From: a virus
Length of the DNA: 64,000 nucleotides
Reading direction: 5' to 3' (one strand)
IMG/VR virus record: IMGVR_UViG_3300032323_000739
Location: 1-64,000 of that record
Of this stretch, positions 10,301 through 22,700 are shown piece by piece. Within the stretch, counting starts at the first letter, position 1; the number at the start of each line of letters is the position of its first letter. The position numbers and the translations under genes are program-made. Under the pieces are notes generated by a model. That model made no database searches. It was not told the origin of the DNA and saw only the letters and a program-made list of their open reading frames with translations.

Positions 10301-10748
10301 CGATGAAATAATCTATCATCCTGTAAAATATAAAAATATTTTTGGTAGTACAGCAGATACTAGTCTTCAAGCCACATTTAAAGTAGTAAAAAGCCAAGGC
10401 GTTTCAGTTAGCGACAGTGATATAAAAACTGCGGTCATAAACGCCATTAATGAATTTTTTGCTATTGAAAATTGGGAGTTTGGAGATACATTTTATTTCG
10501 GCGAGTTAGCCACATATGTGATGAATAAACTTTCCCCAAATTTGGCTAATATTGTTTTAGTACCTAAACAAGATGGTTTAAGTTTTGGTAGTCTCTACGA
10601 AATAAAATCTAACTCAGATGAAATTTTTGTAAGTTCGGCAACAGTTGATGATGTTGAAATTATTTCTGAAATAACAGCGTCACGTATACGAGCATCAGGT
10701 ACTGTGTTAACCAGCACACAATCTACTAGTGGAATAACAAGCGCATAA
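7302..10748 (+). CDS. 6: gp6-like baseplate wedge protein
   Basis: Main wedge protein that closes the baseplate ring. The 1148-residue protein starts with a helical region typical of marine gp6: DWKKIYQSFRNADFQSYDFD, then LRRTMITYLRENYPEDFNDYIESSEYLALID (two adjoining segments) and LAYLGQNLAFRFDLNSRDNFLELA-type residues up to about 100. The central part has the J-protein-like TYYTQGRMITGEDYNVLP (about 425-442). T4 gp6 is 660 residues, so this version is considerably longer, mostly in the second half. It ends four bases before the giant gene at 10753, consistent with co-translation. Confidence 0.85.
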   Translation: MASVDRQNRLIVAEDWKKIYQSFRNADFQSYDFDNLRRTMITYLRENYPEDFNDYIESSEYLALIDLIAYLGQNLAFRFDLNSRDNFLELAERRESVLRLARLLSYNPKRNLPANGLLKFTAVSTTEAVIDSNGRNLAGQTIVWNDPANANWYEQFIKVINAAMTETIQFGKPQDRAVISGIRTEQYRFNATNTEVPVYAFNKSIDGRNTNFEVVSCSFKDSDKIYEEAPFPGNSLAFLYRDDGGGAPSSNTGFFAHFRQGSLQTGNFGISRPSPNETVDIDSSGINNDDIWLYKLDGIGLENELWTKVDATEGNNIIYNSVNKKIRNIYSVLSRTGDRIRLSFADGVFGDLPQGNFKIYYRVSNGLRYSVNPNNIKNVTIDIPYVSKRGKQETITVTLGLKYTVNNASAAETSASIKQKAPQTYYTQGRMITGEDYNVLPLSISQEIIKAKAVNRVSSGISRYFDLKDTSGKYSSTNIFGTDGIIYKQEFAETFNFSAATRSEIESVVVNKLSPVLKKKSVYDFYLDNFPRVGLSITFADWRQISKATNVSTGYVKNVDTDEPKTVGSFTSSNLFYLIPNSLVKFTAYVEGTPIKHFDKNNLIVDGPASLPGDKEYIWAKVINVVGDGTYGEDQILPNGEGPVKFNEIIPNNAVLDSIVPRFTKALDSATQSRIIDLIFANKEFGLRYDTTVTAWKIVTESNLDKLSNFNLGKAGDISNQQLDSSWLVMFETDGETYTVTNRGLRYVFESETEVRFFFDSSDKVYDTKTGKVIRDRITILSINKQPDVTSAFMNDFEWNIVEEYKGADGYIDSKKISISFSDTDEDGVVDDPDLFTRIVAPTTNPREKYIFQQRRVGLDGVIDYYYLDNSNSLINVYETQGQAEQDIPTFSNGKLVYIINEDLVKTFNSATTSFTINTEYRSYQGRNSIKFQYIHAADESSRLDPAATNIVDVYMLTRSYDTEYRRWLKGEIDSKPLPLSSDSLFVNFGSNLNKIKSVSDEIIYHPVKYKNIFGSTADTSLQATFKVVKSQGVSVSDSDIKTAVINAINEFFAIENWEFGDTFYFGELATYVMNKLSPNLANIVLVPKQDGLSFGSLYEIKSNSDEIFVSSATVDDVEIISEITASRIRASGTVLTSTQSTSGITSA

Positions 10749-10752
10749 GACT

Positions 10753-13700
10753 ATGGCATTTAATAACGATCAACAAGAATCAGCACTACCTATTGGAAAT
10801 TCTGCTAACAGAACTTCTGTGGATTTTTTACCAAGATATTTTAGAACAGCAACTAATCAAAAGTTCTTAAATGCTACTTTAGATCAGTTAATATCTGAAG
10901 GTGAAGTAGAAAAAATAAACGCCTTTGTAGGAAGAAAAACTACAGAAGCATACAGCATCAGAGATAGATATTTAGATGATGTTAGCGATCAGCGTACAGC
11001 ATATCAGTTAGAACCTGCTATTACTATTAGAGATAGTCTTAACAATTATGTATTTTTTAAAGACTATAATGATTACATTAATCAGTTAAGTTTTTTTAAT
11101 TCTAACAACAGCAATCATGATTTAATCAACAGTCAAGAATTTTATGCGTGGAATCCGCATATTGACTGGGATAAGTTTATCAATTATAGAGAATATTATT
11201 GGTTGCCTAACGGACCCCAAAGTATTCCAGTTGTTGGCCAAACACCTAACATAATCAGTACTTACAAGGTTGCACTTGTTGATGAAACAGATAATCAGGC
11301 TTATGTGTTTACTCCAGACGGACTAACTCGCAATCCTACACTAACATTGTATAGAGGTCAAACTTATCGTTTTGAAGTTGACTGTGCTGATCAGCCAATA
11401 GCATTTAAAACTGATAGAATTTCAGGCGATAGTTTTTTCTATACACAAGGTGTTAGTACAGGTAACGCATACGTAGGCACCGGTATAATCGAATTCCAAG
11501 TGCCAGAAGATGCTCCAAATATTCTTTATTACGTTAGTAAGAACGATATAAACTCCAGCGGTATTTTAAAAATTTATGACATTGACGAGTTTACAAAAAT
11601 AGATGTAGAAAACGAAATTATTGGTAAAAAGACTTATGTGTTAAATGACGGCACACCTCTAAGCAACGGTATGCGTGTTTTCTTTCAAGGGCGTGTAACA
11701 CCAGAAAAATACTCAACGGGTAATTGGTATGTAGAAGGTGTAGGCAACAGCATTTATCTTGTTGCAGAAAACGATCTATTAACACCTGCCAGTTATGCCT
11801 CTAATGCAGATATTGAATTTGACAATGAACAATTTGACACACAAGGCTACGATGTTAATGCAAACTACCCATCGACTAAAGATTATCTAATAGTTAATAG
11901 GGGTAGTAAAGATAGAAATCCTTGGAGTCGTTATAATCGTTGGTTCCACAAGGACGTTATAGAAGTATCAGCCGCTGTTAATAATCAGCCACTGACACTT
12001 GATCAAAATGCTCGTGCTAAACGACCAATTATTGAATTTGAAGCAGGACTTACACTTTGGAATTTTGGTAGTCAAGCCAAAGACAACGTTACTCTAGTAG
12101 ATACATTTACCACAGATGTATTTTCTAAAGTAGAAGGTAGTTTAGGTTATAATGTTGATGGTGTTAATTTATTAGAAGGGATGCGAGTGCTGTTTACAGC
12201 AGACACTGATATACGTGTAAGTGGTCGTATATTCCGTGTTTCGTTTGTTACGCATCTTGGTACAAGAAGAATTACCTTAATAGCAGAATCAGATACTGAT
12301 CCTATCGAAGGCGAAACAGTATTAGTTTTAGAAGGTGATGAAAACAGTGGAAAAATGTATTACTATTCTAATGGATTTTGGAAAGTATCTCAGCAAAAAA
12401 CAACAATAAATCAGGCTCCTCTGTTTGATGTGTTTAACAGTGACGGCATTAGTTACGGAGACAAATCTGTATATGTAGGTTCTACATTTGCTGGTACAAA
12501 ACTGTTTACTTACGCACCCGGTTCTGTGTTAGATTCGGAATTAAAATTTGGCATATCCTACAGAAATATTGGTAATATTGGTGATATAGTTTTTGATTTT
12601 AATTTACACACTGATTCGTTTTTATATCAAGATCTAGCCGAGGTTAAAACAGTAACATTGGATAGAGGTTACTTAAAGCAAACTAATGGTCTACTGTCAG
12701 AATCTTTTGTAAACGGGTGGAGCAAGGCTAGTGCAACTAGTCGACAATATGTTGTTAGACAATACGATGCAGTTGAACGTCAAAATTTCTTCCCCATTGA
12801 TGTGTACGACAATGTTGGGTCGCTAACTGACTTAGAAGTGCGTGTATGGGTCAACGGCAAATTAAAATCTAATATATCAGATTACAGCATTTTTGTAGAA
12901 GGTGTTAACGCCTATGTAGATTTTATTGCAGATTTAAACACTACGGATTCTGTAGTAGTTAAGACTCGCAGTTCAGCAGTTAAAAATCAAAATGGCTATT
13001 ATGAATTTCCGCATAATTTAGAAAATAATCCTCTTAACATTAGCATGGATGATTTCACTTTAGGCGAAATATCTAATCATTTAAAAACAATCGTTGAAAA
13101 CAACTCAGAAGTTATTGGCACAGTACCAGGTCCAACAAATTTAAGAGATATTTCAAATTTATCTGCATATGGTCGCAAAATAATACAGCACAGCGGTCCA
13201 TTGTCATTGGCTGCTTATCATATTACAGATAAAGAGCATAATATAGTAAAGTCATTAAGATTCGCTAAAAACGAGTACAGTAAATTCAAAAGAAATTTTC
13301 TGCGTATTGCGGAATCTTACGGCTTCGATGGTGACACAAGAGTACACTTAGATCTTTTATTAAGAGAAGCAGTTAAAGATAATGTAGATACTATGCCGTT
13401 TTACTTTAGCGACATGATCCCATTTTCTGCAAACTTTATCTACGAACAAACAGTTATAGACGACAGCATAACTCAATACCCTATAACTTTTAATTTTGAT
13501 TTAACACAACCTAGTCAACGTGCAGTTTTAGTTTACTTGAACGATCAACAACTACTGCACGGAAAAGAATACGAGTTTGTAAATGATAGTTTTGTCAGTA
13601 TTCTCGTACCAATTGTAGAAGGCGACAATGTTAAAATTATTCAGTATGAAAGTACCGATGGCTGCTACGTACCACCAACGCCAACAAAGTTAGGTTTATA

Positions 13701-16700
13701 TCCATTGTATGAGCCAAAGATATTTGTTGATGACACATATCAAACTCCTACAAGAGTAATACAAGGTCACGACGGTAGCATTACTGTAGCATTCAACGAC
13801 TACAGAGATGATTTAATTTTAGAATTAGAAAAACGAATTTTTAATAATATTAAAGTTCTGTATGATCCAACAGTATCAAACATTGACGAATATATTACCG
13901 GTTATTATAGAAAAACAGATGTTGCTATAAAGGATCTCAATGATACATTAAGGCAAGAGTTTTTATACTGGAGTCGTTTTATAGCCGACGATTACACTAA
14001 ACATACATTCTATGATAGTAATAATTCGTTCACATTTAATTATAAACAATTTGCCGCACCAGACGGAACACAAGTTCCGGGATTCTGGAGAGCAATCTAC
14101 AAGTATTTTTACGATACAGATCGCCCACACAGTCATCCTTGGGAAATTCTTGGCTTTAGAATAGAACCAACATGGTGGCAAGATGTCTACGGACCTGCAC
14201 CATACACCAGTGACAATTTAATTTTATGGAACGACATTGCCGAAGGGATCATTAGAGAGCCTGGAAAATTATTAGTAAGAACGCCAGAGTATGCTAGACC
14301 AACAATAAGTTCTCATTTACCTGTTAATCAAAACGGCGAATTACTGTCACCATTAGAAGCAAACGCAATTAATGATTATGTTGCATTGTTTACAGAAGGC
14401 GAATTTACATTTGGCGATCAAGCACCGATTGAAAGTGCTTGGAGAAAAAATTCAGAGTATCCGTTTGCTTTGATTACAGCATTAACATTGTTACGCCCAG
14501 CAAAACTGTTTGCCACTGCCTACGACAGAATAAGACAAGTTAGAGATAAAGATGGCCAACTAGTCTACAAAGTAGCCGATGGAAATCTAAGAATATCTCC
14601 AAAGATTATAGAGTTTCCTAATACTATTAAAGACACTAGTAGAATATTCACTTCTGGTCTAGTAAATTATGTCTGTGAATATGCTACAAGTCGCAGTGAA
14701 GAAATTTGCGAAAATTATAAATTTAATTTAAAAAATTTAGATCTTAAATTATCTGCTAAACTTGGCGGGTTTACTAGCAAAGAAAAATTTAAACTTATTC
14801 TTGACAGCCGTAGTCCTTTAAATCAAGGTAATGTTTTTGTACCAGAAGAAAATTATGAAATTGTTCTCAATACTAGCAGTCCTGTTTTAAGTATTGACTA
14901 TAGCGGTGTTATTGTTGAAAAACAACCTAGTGGATTTATAATCAAAGGCTACAATCAATCTGTACCGGAATTTAAATATTACAAACCACTGTCTACAGTT
15001 TCAGATCCACAAATTAATATTGGTGGTATATCAGAAAGTTATCTCGACTGGGACACTGATAAGTTTTATAATAAAACTCAAATAGTACGCTACGATAATA
15101 ATTTTTACAGAGTAACTACTAGTCACACTAGCAGTGGAACATTTGAGCTCAAATATTTTGCCAAGTTACCTCAGTTACCTGTAACCGGTGGCAGAGATGT
15201 TACTATTCGTAGAAGATTTGAAACAGAGTTGAGTACACTACATTACGGAGCAGAGTTAGAAACAGTGCAGGATGTAGTTGACTTTATGCTGGGATACAAT
15301 CAATATCTTTTACAACAGGGATTTAATTTTGAATACTTCAATCCTAGTTTAGAAACAGTCACTGATTGGGAAACTTCTGTTAAAGAGTTTATATTCTGGA
15401 CTACACAAAATTGGGCCGCAGGTTCGGTAATCGCTTTAAGCCCAGGTGCAGATGAAATAATTTTTGCTCAAGAATTTTCAGTTGTAGATAACATCTATGA
15501 TAGTTTTTACGAGTATAGCATTTATAAACAGGATGGATTAAGTTTAGAACCTTTATTTACAAACAGCATCCGTAAGGGAAATAACTTTACATTACGTCCA
15601 CGTAATACTGCTGATGGCATCTATCATGCTACGTTAAATCTTGTACAGAAAGAACATGTGTTAATTTTAGATAATAAAACAGTATTCAATGATATAATAT
15701 ACGATCAAACACAAGGTTATCGCCAAGAAAGAATTAAAGTTACAGGCTATAGAACTGGCGGATGGCAAGGCGACTTTAGTATACCAGGATTTATCTACGA
15801 CAGAGCAGTGGTAAAAGAGTGGTCATCGTGGAAAGATTATGCACTTGGTGAAACAATCAAATATAAAGAATTTTATTATAGTGCTAAGAAAAATACTCCA
15901 GGTAGCGAAACATTTAATGACGAATCTTGGTATAGATTACCTGCTCGCCCAGAAAGCAAGTTAATACCTAACTGGGACTATCGAGCAAATCAGTTCCCTG
16001 ACTTTTACGATTTAGATACCGATAGTTTTGATACCGATCAACAAAAATTTGCACAACATTTAATTGGTTATCAAAACAGACAATATCTTGAAAATATTAT
16101 TAATGATGACGTAGCACAATATAAATTTTATCAAGGTATGATTCGAGAAAAAGGAACTCAGAACGTTCTTTCGAAACTATTTGATACTCTTAGTGCTACA
16201 GATAAAGAAAGCATTGAATTTTTTGAAGAGTGGGCAATTCGTATTGGACAATACGGTGCTGTTGATGCCTTCAAAGAATTAGAATATAAGGTTGACGAAG
16301 AAAAAATATTAATTAATCCTCAACCATTTGAACTAGTCAATAGAATTGATAGAGAGTTAAATGATTTCGTTTATAGATTTACGCCAGATCAAGTCTATGT
16401 AAAACCTGAAGGTTATAATCATAATCCTTTTCCAACATTTAATCCTTCTAACTATTTTGTAGAAACAGCAGGATTTGTAAGAACAGAAGATGTTAATTAT
16501 GTAATTTCTACTAAAGCAGACCTAGCCAACTATAGTTTAGAAGATTTAGAAGAAGGCAGTCGTTTCTGGGTAGGATATGATAAAAATACTTGGAACGTTT
16601 TAAGATTTGGCCAATTTGCTAAAGAAATTTCTAGTGTTGAATTTTTAGATCCAGCATTAAAAATTAATTTAGTATCCAATCGAGACAGCGATATTCAAGT

Positions 16701-19700
16701 AGGCGACTACATTGGCGTTAATGTTGGTAATAATAGATTGGATGGTATCTTTCCAGTAATAGAAGTTGGATTTAATTATATTACAATTACTCCTGCTTCT
16801 TCGTTCACAGACGATGATGCAACGTTGATTAACTTTGATGGTGTTACTACACTTTATAAATTTAGCAGTGTTAGAACATCAACAATGGATCAAATCAATT
16901 CACTATATCTACCACGTAAGAAAGATGGTGATTTAGTTTGGGTTGACGGTATTAGCAATCAATGGAGTGTGTGGCAGTATAATAGCGTTTATTCTGTAGA
17001 TACAGTTGCAGACGATGCAGATAAATTTGGCTCAGTGTTGTCTATTGATGATGCAAACAGAATTATGGTAATCACGGCCGATGATAGAGTTTTATATCTT
17101 TCAAGACCAGTTAGCCAACAAAACTGGGTATTTAGAGATCAAATAACACCTAGTTCAGCGCAGGCGTTGACTGACACTAACGGCAGTTTCGGTGCGAGTC
17201 TTGCAATTAGCAAAGACGGAGCATATTTGTTAGTTGGTGCTCCGGACGCAGATAAAGTTAGTGGCGACAGTAGTAACACAGCAAAAGAAGGATATGTTGC
17301 TGTTTACAAGAAAAATGCCGCAGATATTTTTACGCTACACGAAGTTAAAGATGCAAATGAAAATATAATTTTTGATGGTGTGTTTAAATCACCAAACAGA
17401 AATCAGTTTGAGTACTTTGGTTTTAAAACAGCAATAGTCAATCAATTAGTAATTATAGCAGGCAAAGGAGGCCAACTCGGTCCAACAACACTTAACTTGT
17501 TTACACTAGATGGAGTGTTTATAGATCGGTATGAGTTTACAGGCGATGCCGAAATAACAGACATGAGTGTAGCAGATACTGGCCTAATTGCAGTAACTAG
17601 AAACGACGAAACTGTACACATGTTTACTTCTAATAATAGTGGTCTAACATTGTCTGAAACTATTTTGTTTAATGATGTAATTGACAGCGGAATTGAAATA
17701 TCTAGCGGTTCAAATTTTGCTAGTTCAGTGGCTTTAGCCAGAGATGGCAACACTATGGCAGTAGGTGCAGCCAGTTATTCAAACACCAACATTGAAGAAG
17801 GATGTGTGATATTATTTGCTAAGAACACAATCTTTGAACCTGTTGATATTATTACTAGTCCAACTCGCCAGGAAAGCGGTCGCTTTGGTGACAAAGTTAA
17901 ATTTAATCGAACAGGCGATCAATTAGTTGTTCGTTCTAGAACAGGTGATCAAACATTTGCTACAAGTTTTGACAACAGTGCAACAACGTTTGATTTAGGG
18001 TCAACAGCATTTAAAGAAATTGACAAGTTTACTGGTGCAGTATTTGTATTTGACAAGTACAATACTAAGTATGTTTTTGCTGAAGATTTAGAAAATAAAA
18101 ATTTAGGTTCAGAGTACGGTAAAGATATTGTTGTTACAGATAGAATTTATGTAGGCGATGCAACTGCCACGCAAGGTGCAGTGTATGAATTTAAGTCTAG
18201 CAAAAAATCTTGGAGTGTCTATAGACAACCCGAACCAGCAGTAGATGTAAAGAAAATTAGATCTGTATTTTTATACGACACAGAAAAAAATAATATCATA
18301 AGTTATCTAGATTTTATTGATCCTTTGCAAGGAAAAATTTTAGGACTGGCCGAACAAGAATTAAGTTACAAAACATATTATGATCCAGCCACTTATACTC
18401 TAGGTACTGCTGATGTAGTAGTTGATACTTTTGATAGTTGGACCAGAGCCGCAGTTGGTAGACTATGGTGGGATTTAGGCGCAGTAAAGTTCTTTAACAC
18501 TTATCAAGGCACAGCGGCATATAAAGCCAATACATGGAATGCTAGATTTGGTGATGCTGAAGTTGCAGTATACGAATGGGTTGAATCTATTTACAGACCA
18601 AGTGACTGGGATCAATTAGCAGATACAGAAGAAGGTCTAACAATGGGCATAAGCGGCCAAAGTAAATATGGCGATTTGGCTTATAGTGTAGAACAAAGTT
18701 ACGATTCTCTTACACAAAATTATTCTAACAAATATTATTTCTGGGTAAAGAATAAGGTCACTGTTCCTAATGTTGAATTCCGCAAATACAGTGCTAAAGA
18801 TGTTGCTGAATTTATACAAGACCCTAAGAGTAAGGGAGTTAGATATGCGGCATTATTAGGATCAAATCAATGGGCGTTAATAAACTGTAAAGAATTGATT
18901 GCTGACAGAAAAGTTGCTGTAAACTTCCGTTATTGGAATGTAGAAAATACTGAAATTAATATACATAGTCATTATCAATTACTAACAGACGGCGATATAA
19001 GCCGTAAGTTAAACACATATGTTGAGCAAAAATGGATCGACAGTTTAGTTGGGTCAGATGTGTTTAACAATCCTGTGCCTGATCCAGACTTGCCACCTAA
19101 ATTAAAATATGGTATCTTAAACAAGCCTCGTCAGAGTATGTTTGTAAACAGAGTTGAAGCAGTTAAACAATTCGTAGAACGTGTCAACTCTGTACTAGCA
19201 AAGAAAAATTTAATAGATGATTTTAATCTCAGCGGCCTTGATGTTAAAGAACAGCCACCTACTTTATACAGCCGTAGTTATGATATAGTTAAACCCACTT
19301 ATAGCGAAATAAGATTTGTAGGTACGGCGGCAGTAGAAGCACCAGTATTATTACCAATAATTTCTTTAGGTAAGATTGTTGGTGTAGATATTATTAACCC
19401 AGGTAAAGGTTATATAGATGTTGTCTACGATCCAGCACAAGAAATAGCTCGTCGAGGGCCTGCCATTGAAGTTGTGGGCACTGGAGAAGGTGCTCAACTT
19501 TCTTGCGAAATCGATTCTGCAGGTCAAATTGTCAGAGTTAAAGTTGAAAAACAAGGCAAGAATTATTCTAATTCTACCGCGTTAACTGTTCGTCCGTTTA
19601 CTGTATTAGTAGAAGCAGACGAAACAGCAAATTTTGGGTGGAGTTTATACACTTGGAATGTTGAATCTAAGTCATGGGAACGCTCAAGAACACAATCCTA

Positions 19701-22700
19701 TGATGTGACTAAGTATTGGCAATACGCCGACTGGTATGCCAGCGGATACAATAATTTTACTAACATAAATCATTTATTAGATTTTGCCTACGAAATTCCT
19801 GGAGCAAATATCGAAATAGGTGAAATAGTTAAAATTAAAAATCAAGGTTCTGCCGGCTGGTTACTATTAAAGAAAATAGATAATCAAGAAACTACAGATA
19901 ACACTGTAAACTTTCAAACTATTGGTCGTCAAAACGGTACAATACAATTGAACGATAATATCTATCGCTTCTCTAATAACAATGTAGGCTACGACGGCCC
20001 TACCTATGATGATGATATCTTTGATGATCAACCTACCGAAGAACTTCGTATAATGCTAAATGTTTTGAAAAATGATATTTTCATTGATGATTTAGAAATA
20101 GAATACAATCAGTTGTTCTTTGCAAGTTTACGTTATGTGTTCCAAGAACAAGTATTTGTTGATTGGGCATTTAAGACTAGTTTTGTAAGAGGTAAACACA
20201 ACCTAGGTGAATTAAAACAAAAAGTAACCTATCAAAGTGATAACCTCGATAGTTTTGAGGATTACATCAGCGAAGTTAAACCTTATAGAACTAAAATACG
20301 TGAATTTGTTAGTGCATATGATAGATTAGAGCAAACTAGGTCTGTAGTTACAGATTTTGACTTACCTCCTTTCTATAATTTTGAAAGTAACAAAATTACC
20401 ACTGTTTCCACTTTTGTTGAAGACGGTATTTTAAAATACAACAATGACATTGTATTATCAGAACCCTACGACAACTGGTATTATAACGTAGGTCACAATG
20501 TTGCTGAAATCACGGTTGTTGATGGGGGATCAGGTTATACAAGTCCTCCGATAGTAATTATTAACGGAATAAGTTCAATATCTGCTGAAGCCACAGCATA
20601 TATCAGTCAAGGACGTGTTAACAAGATAATAGTAGATAATCCAGGCGAAGGATACTTAGTTATTCCTGAAATTATTTTAGATGGCGGCCAACCGTTAGGA
20701 GGCACTCCTGCTAGAGTTGCAGTACAATTAGGCGCAGGTCCTGTGCGCAGTAATAAAATTGGAATTAAATTTGATAGATTAAACCCAAGATATACAATAA
20801 CTAATCAGGTTAAAACAGAAACTTTTGCAAATGTTTCCGGTAGTCAAACTAGATTCAATTTAATTTGGCCTATTGATTTGCGGTTAACAAAAATTACTGT
20901 GTCGGTTGGCGGAATAGAATTGTTAGACAGTGACTATACTGTGGCCAACATCAAAGATACAACTTCTACATATACACGCTATTATGGTCGCGTAACATTT
21001 GATGTAGCGCCATCTGTTGGTCAAACTGTGGCAATAACTTATTATAAAGACATTAATCTAATGGATGCCGCAGACCGCATTCAGTTCTACTATACCGATC
21101 CAACACCGGGTCAGTTAGGACAAGATTTAGGTCAATTGATGCAAGGTGTTGACTACGGCGGTGTTCAGATAACAGGTATTGATTTTAATATTGGTTCAGG
21201 TTGGGACAGCCTACCTTGGGGTATCACTGGTTGGGATAGTTTTGATTCTCAATATACTGATCAATTATTTAGAAGCGATGGCACTAGTCGAGAATTTACA
21301 CTAGGATTCGTGCCGGGTGTTGGAGAAGAAATTAACGTCTACGTTAATAATATTCGCGTAGATGATCCAAACTATGACACTGTAACTACAACACAGGCAG
21401 TATTAACTGCTGAACAACAAGTGTTAGAAACCCTGCAGACAGAACTATCTGCACTTCAGTTAATAGCCAACGGCACACAACTTGCGTTGAATAGTGCGTT
21501 AAGCACACAACTTCAAGCACAGCAGGACACACAAGCGGCAGCCGCGGCCTATAATCAGGCTATACTTGACTTTGGAGCAGGCAGTCCTGAAGCACAGGCA
21601 GCAGAAGCAGTTTACATTTCTGCTCAAAGTGACGAAGTTACAGCAAATAACAATGCCATTGCAGCCACGGCCGCTAATAACATAGCTCAGGACAACGTTT
21701 CAGATAAGCAGGACGAAGTAAATGCTCAAACTATAATAGTTACATCGGCGCAAACAGCATTAGACGATTTAGATCCTATAACTAATGAAAATGCAGAGAT
21801 GAATACTATCTACGGCGATGGCGTTACTAACGAATTTACACTACCTTCTACAGTGACATTATCCGGTGATCAAACTAATAATAATGTGTTTGATAATATT
21901 ATTTTCCGCAAAGCCACCAGTGATGGCAGTTTTGTGCCAGAAGAAAACACATACGACATTAATTTAAGTGGCGGAAATCTAGCCTATACTAGTGCTAGAG
22001 GATTGAACGCAGAAGAAATTAATGTCGACGGCGACGGGTTTGTTACGCCAACTTCTAGTCATGCTCCAGAGGAGATGGTAACTGGTCAAGTATTAGACAC
22101 TGTCGACATTCAAGTATTTCACAAAGTTAGCGACGGTGCGCCAACTATTGTTACCAAGCATTACATAGCAAACGGTCAAACCGCATTTGATATTGGTCAA
22201 CGTCCAGGCACAGACAATTCCGTTATTGTAAAAATAAATGGTCTAGTAAAGAGATTAAATGTTGATTATGTTGTTGATTTTATTAATCAGCAAATTTTAT
22301 TAACTACAGTTCCTACAACAACAGATGAAGTTACTGTAACAAGTCTAAGTCAAAATGGTTTAGGTATTTTAGATTTAGATTTCTTTGTTGGCGATGGTAG
22401 TACTACAGAGTTTATTACTGCGGCACGTTGGGACGGAGATTTTTCAGCCTTTGTTACTGTGAATGGATTAGTTACAGGTGTAACAGCATTTGTAGCAGAC
22501 GACACTTATATTCGTCCAGGTAACATTGGTATAAGATTTGGTCAAGCCCCAGCAGTAGACTCAATTATCAATTACACCATACTTAACAGTTTTGTAAACA
22601 CTGTGAGTAAAATTGACCAAGAATTAATTGTACACGACGGAACTACTACAACATATGAACTAACTAATGTTCCTGCATTTGTAGCACCATTAGAAAATCA

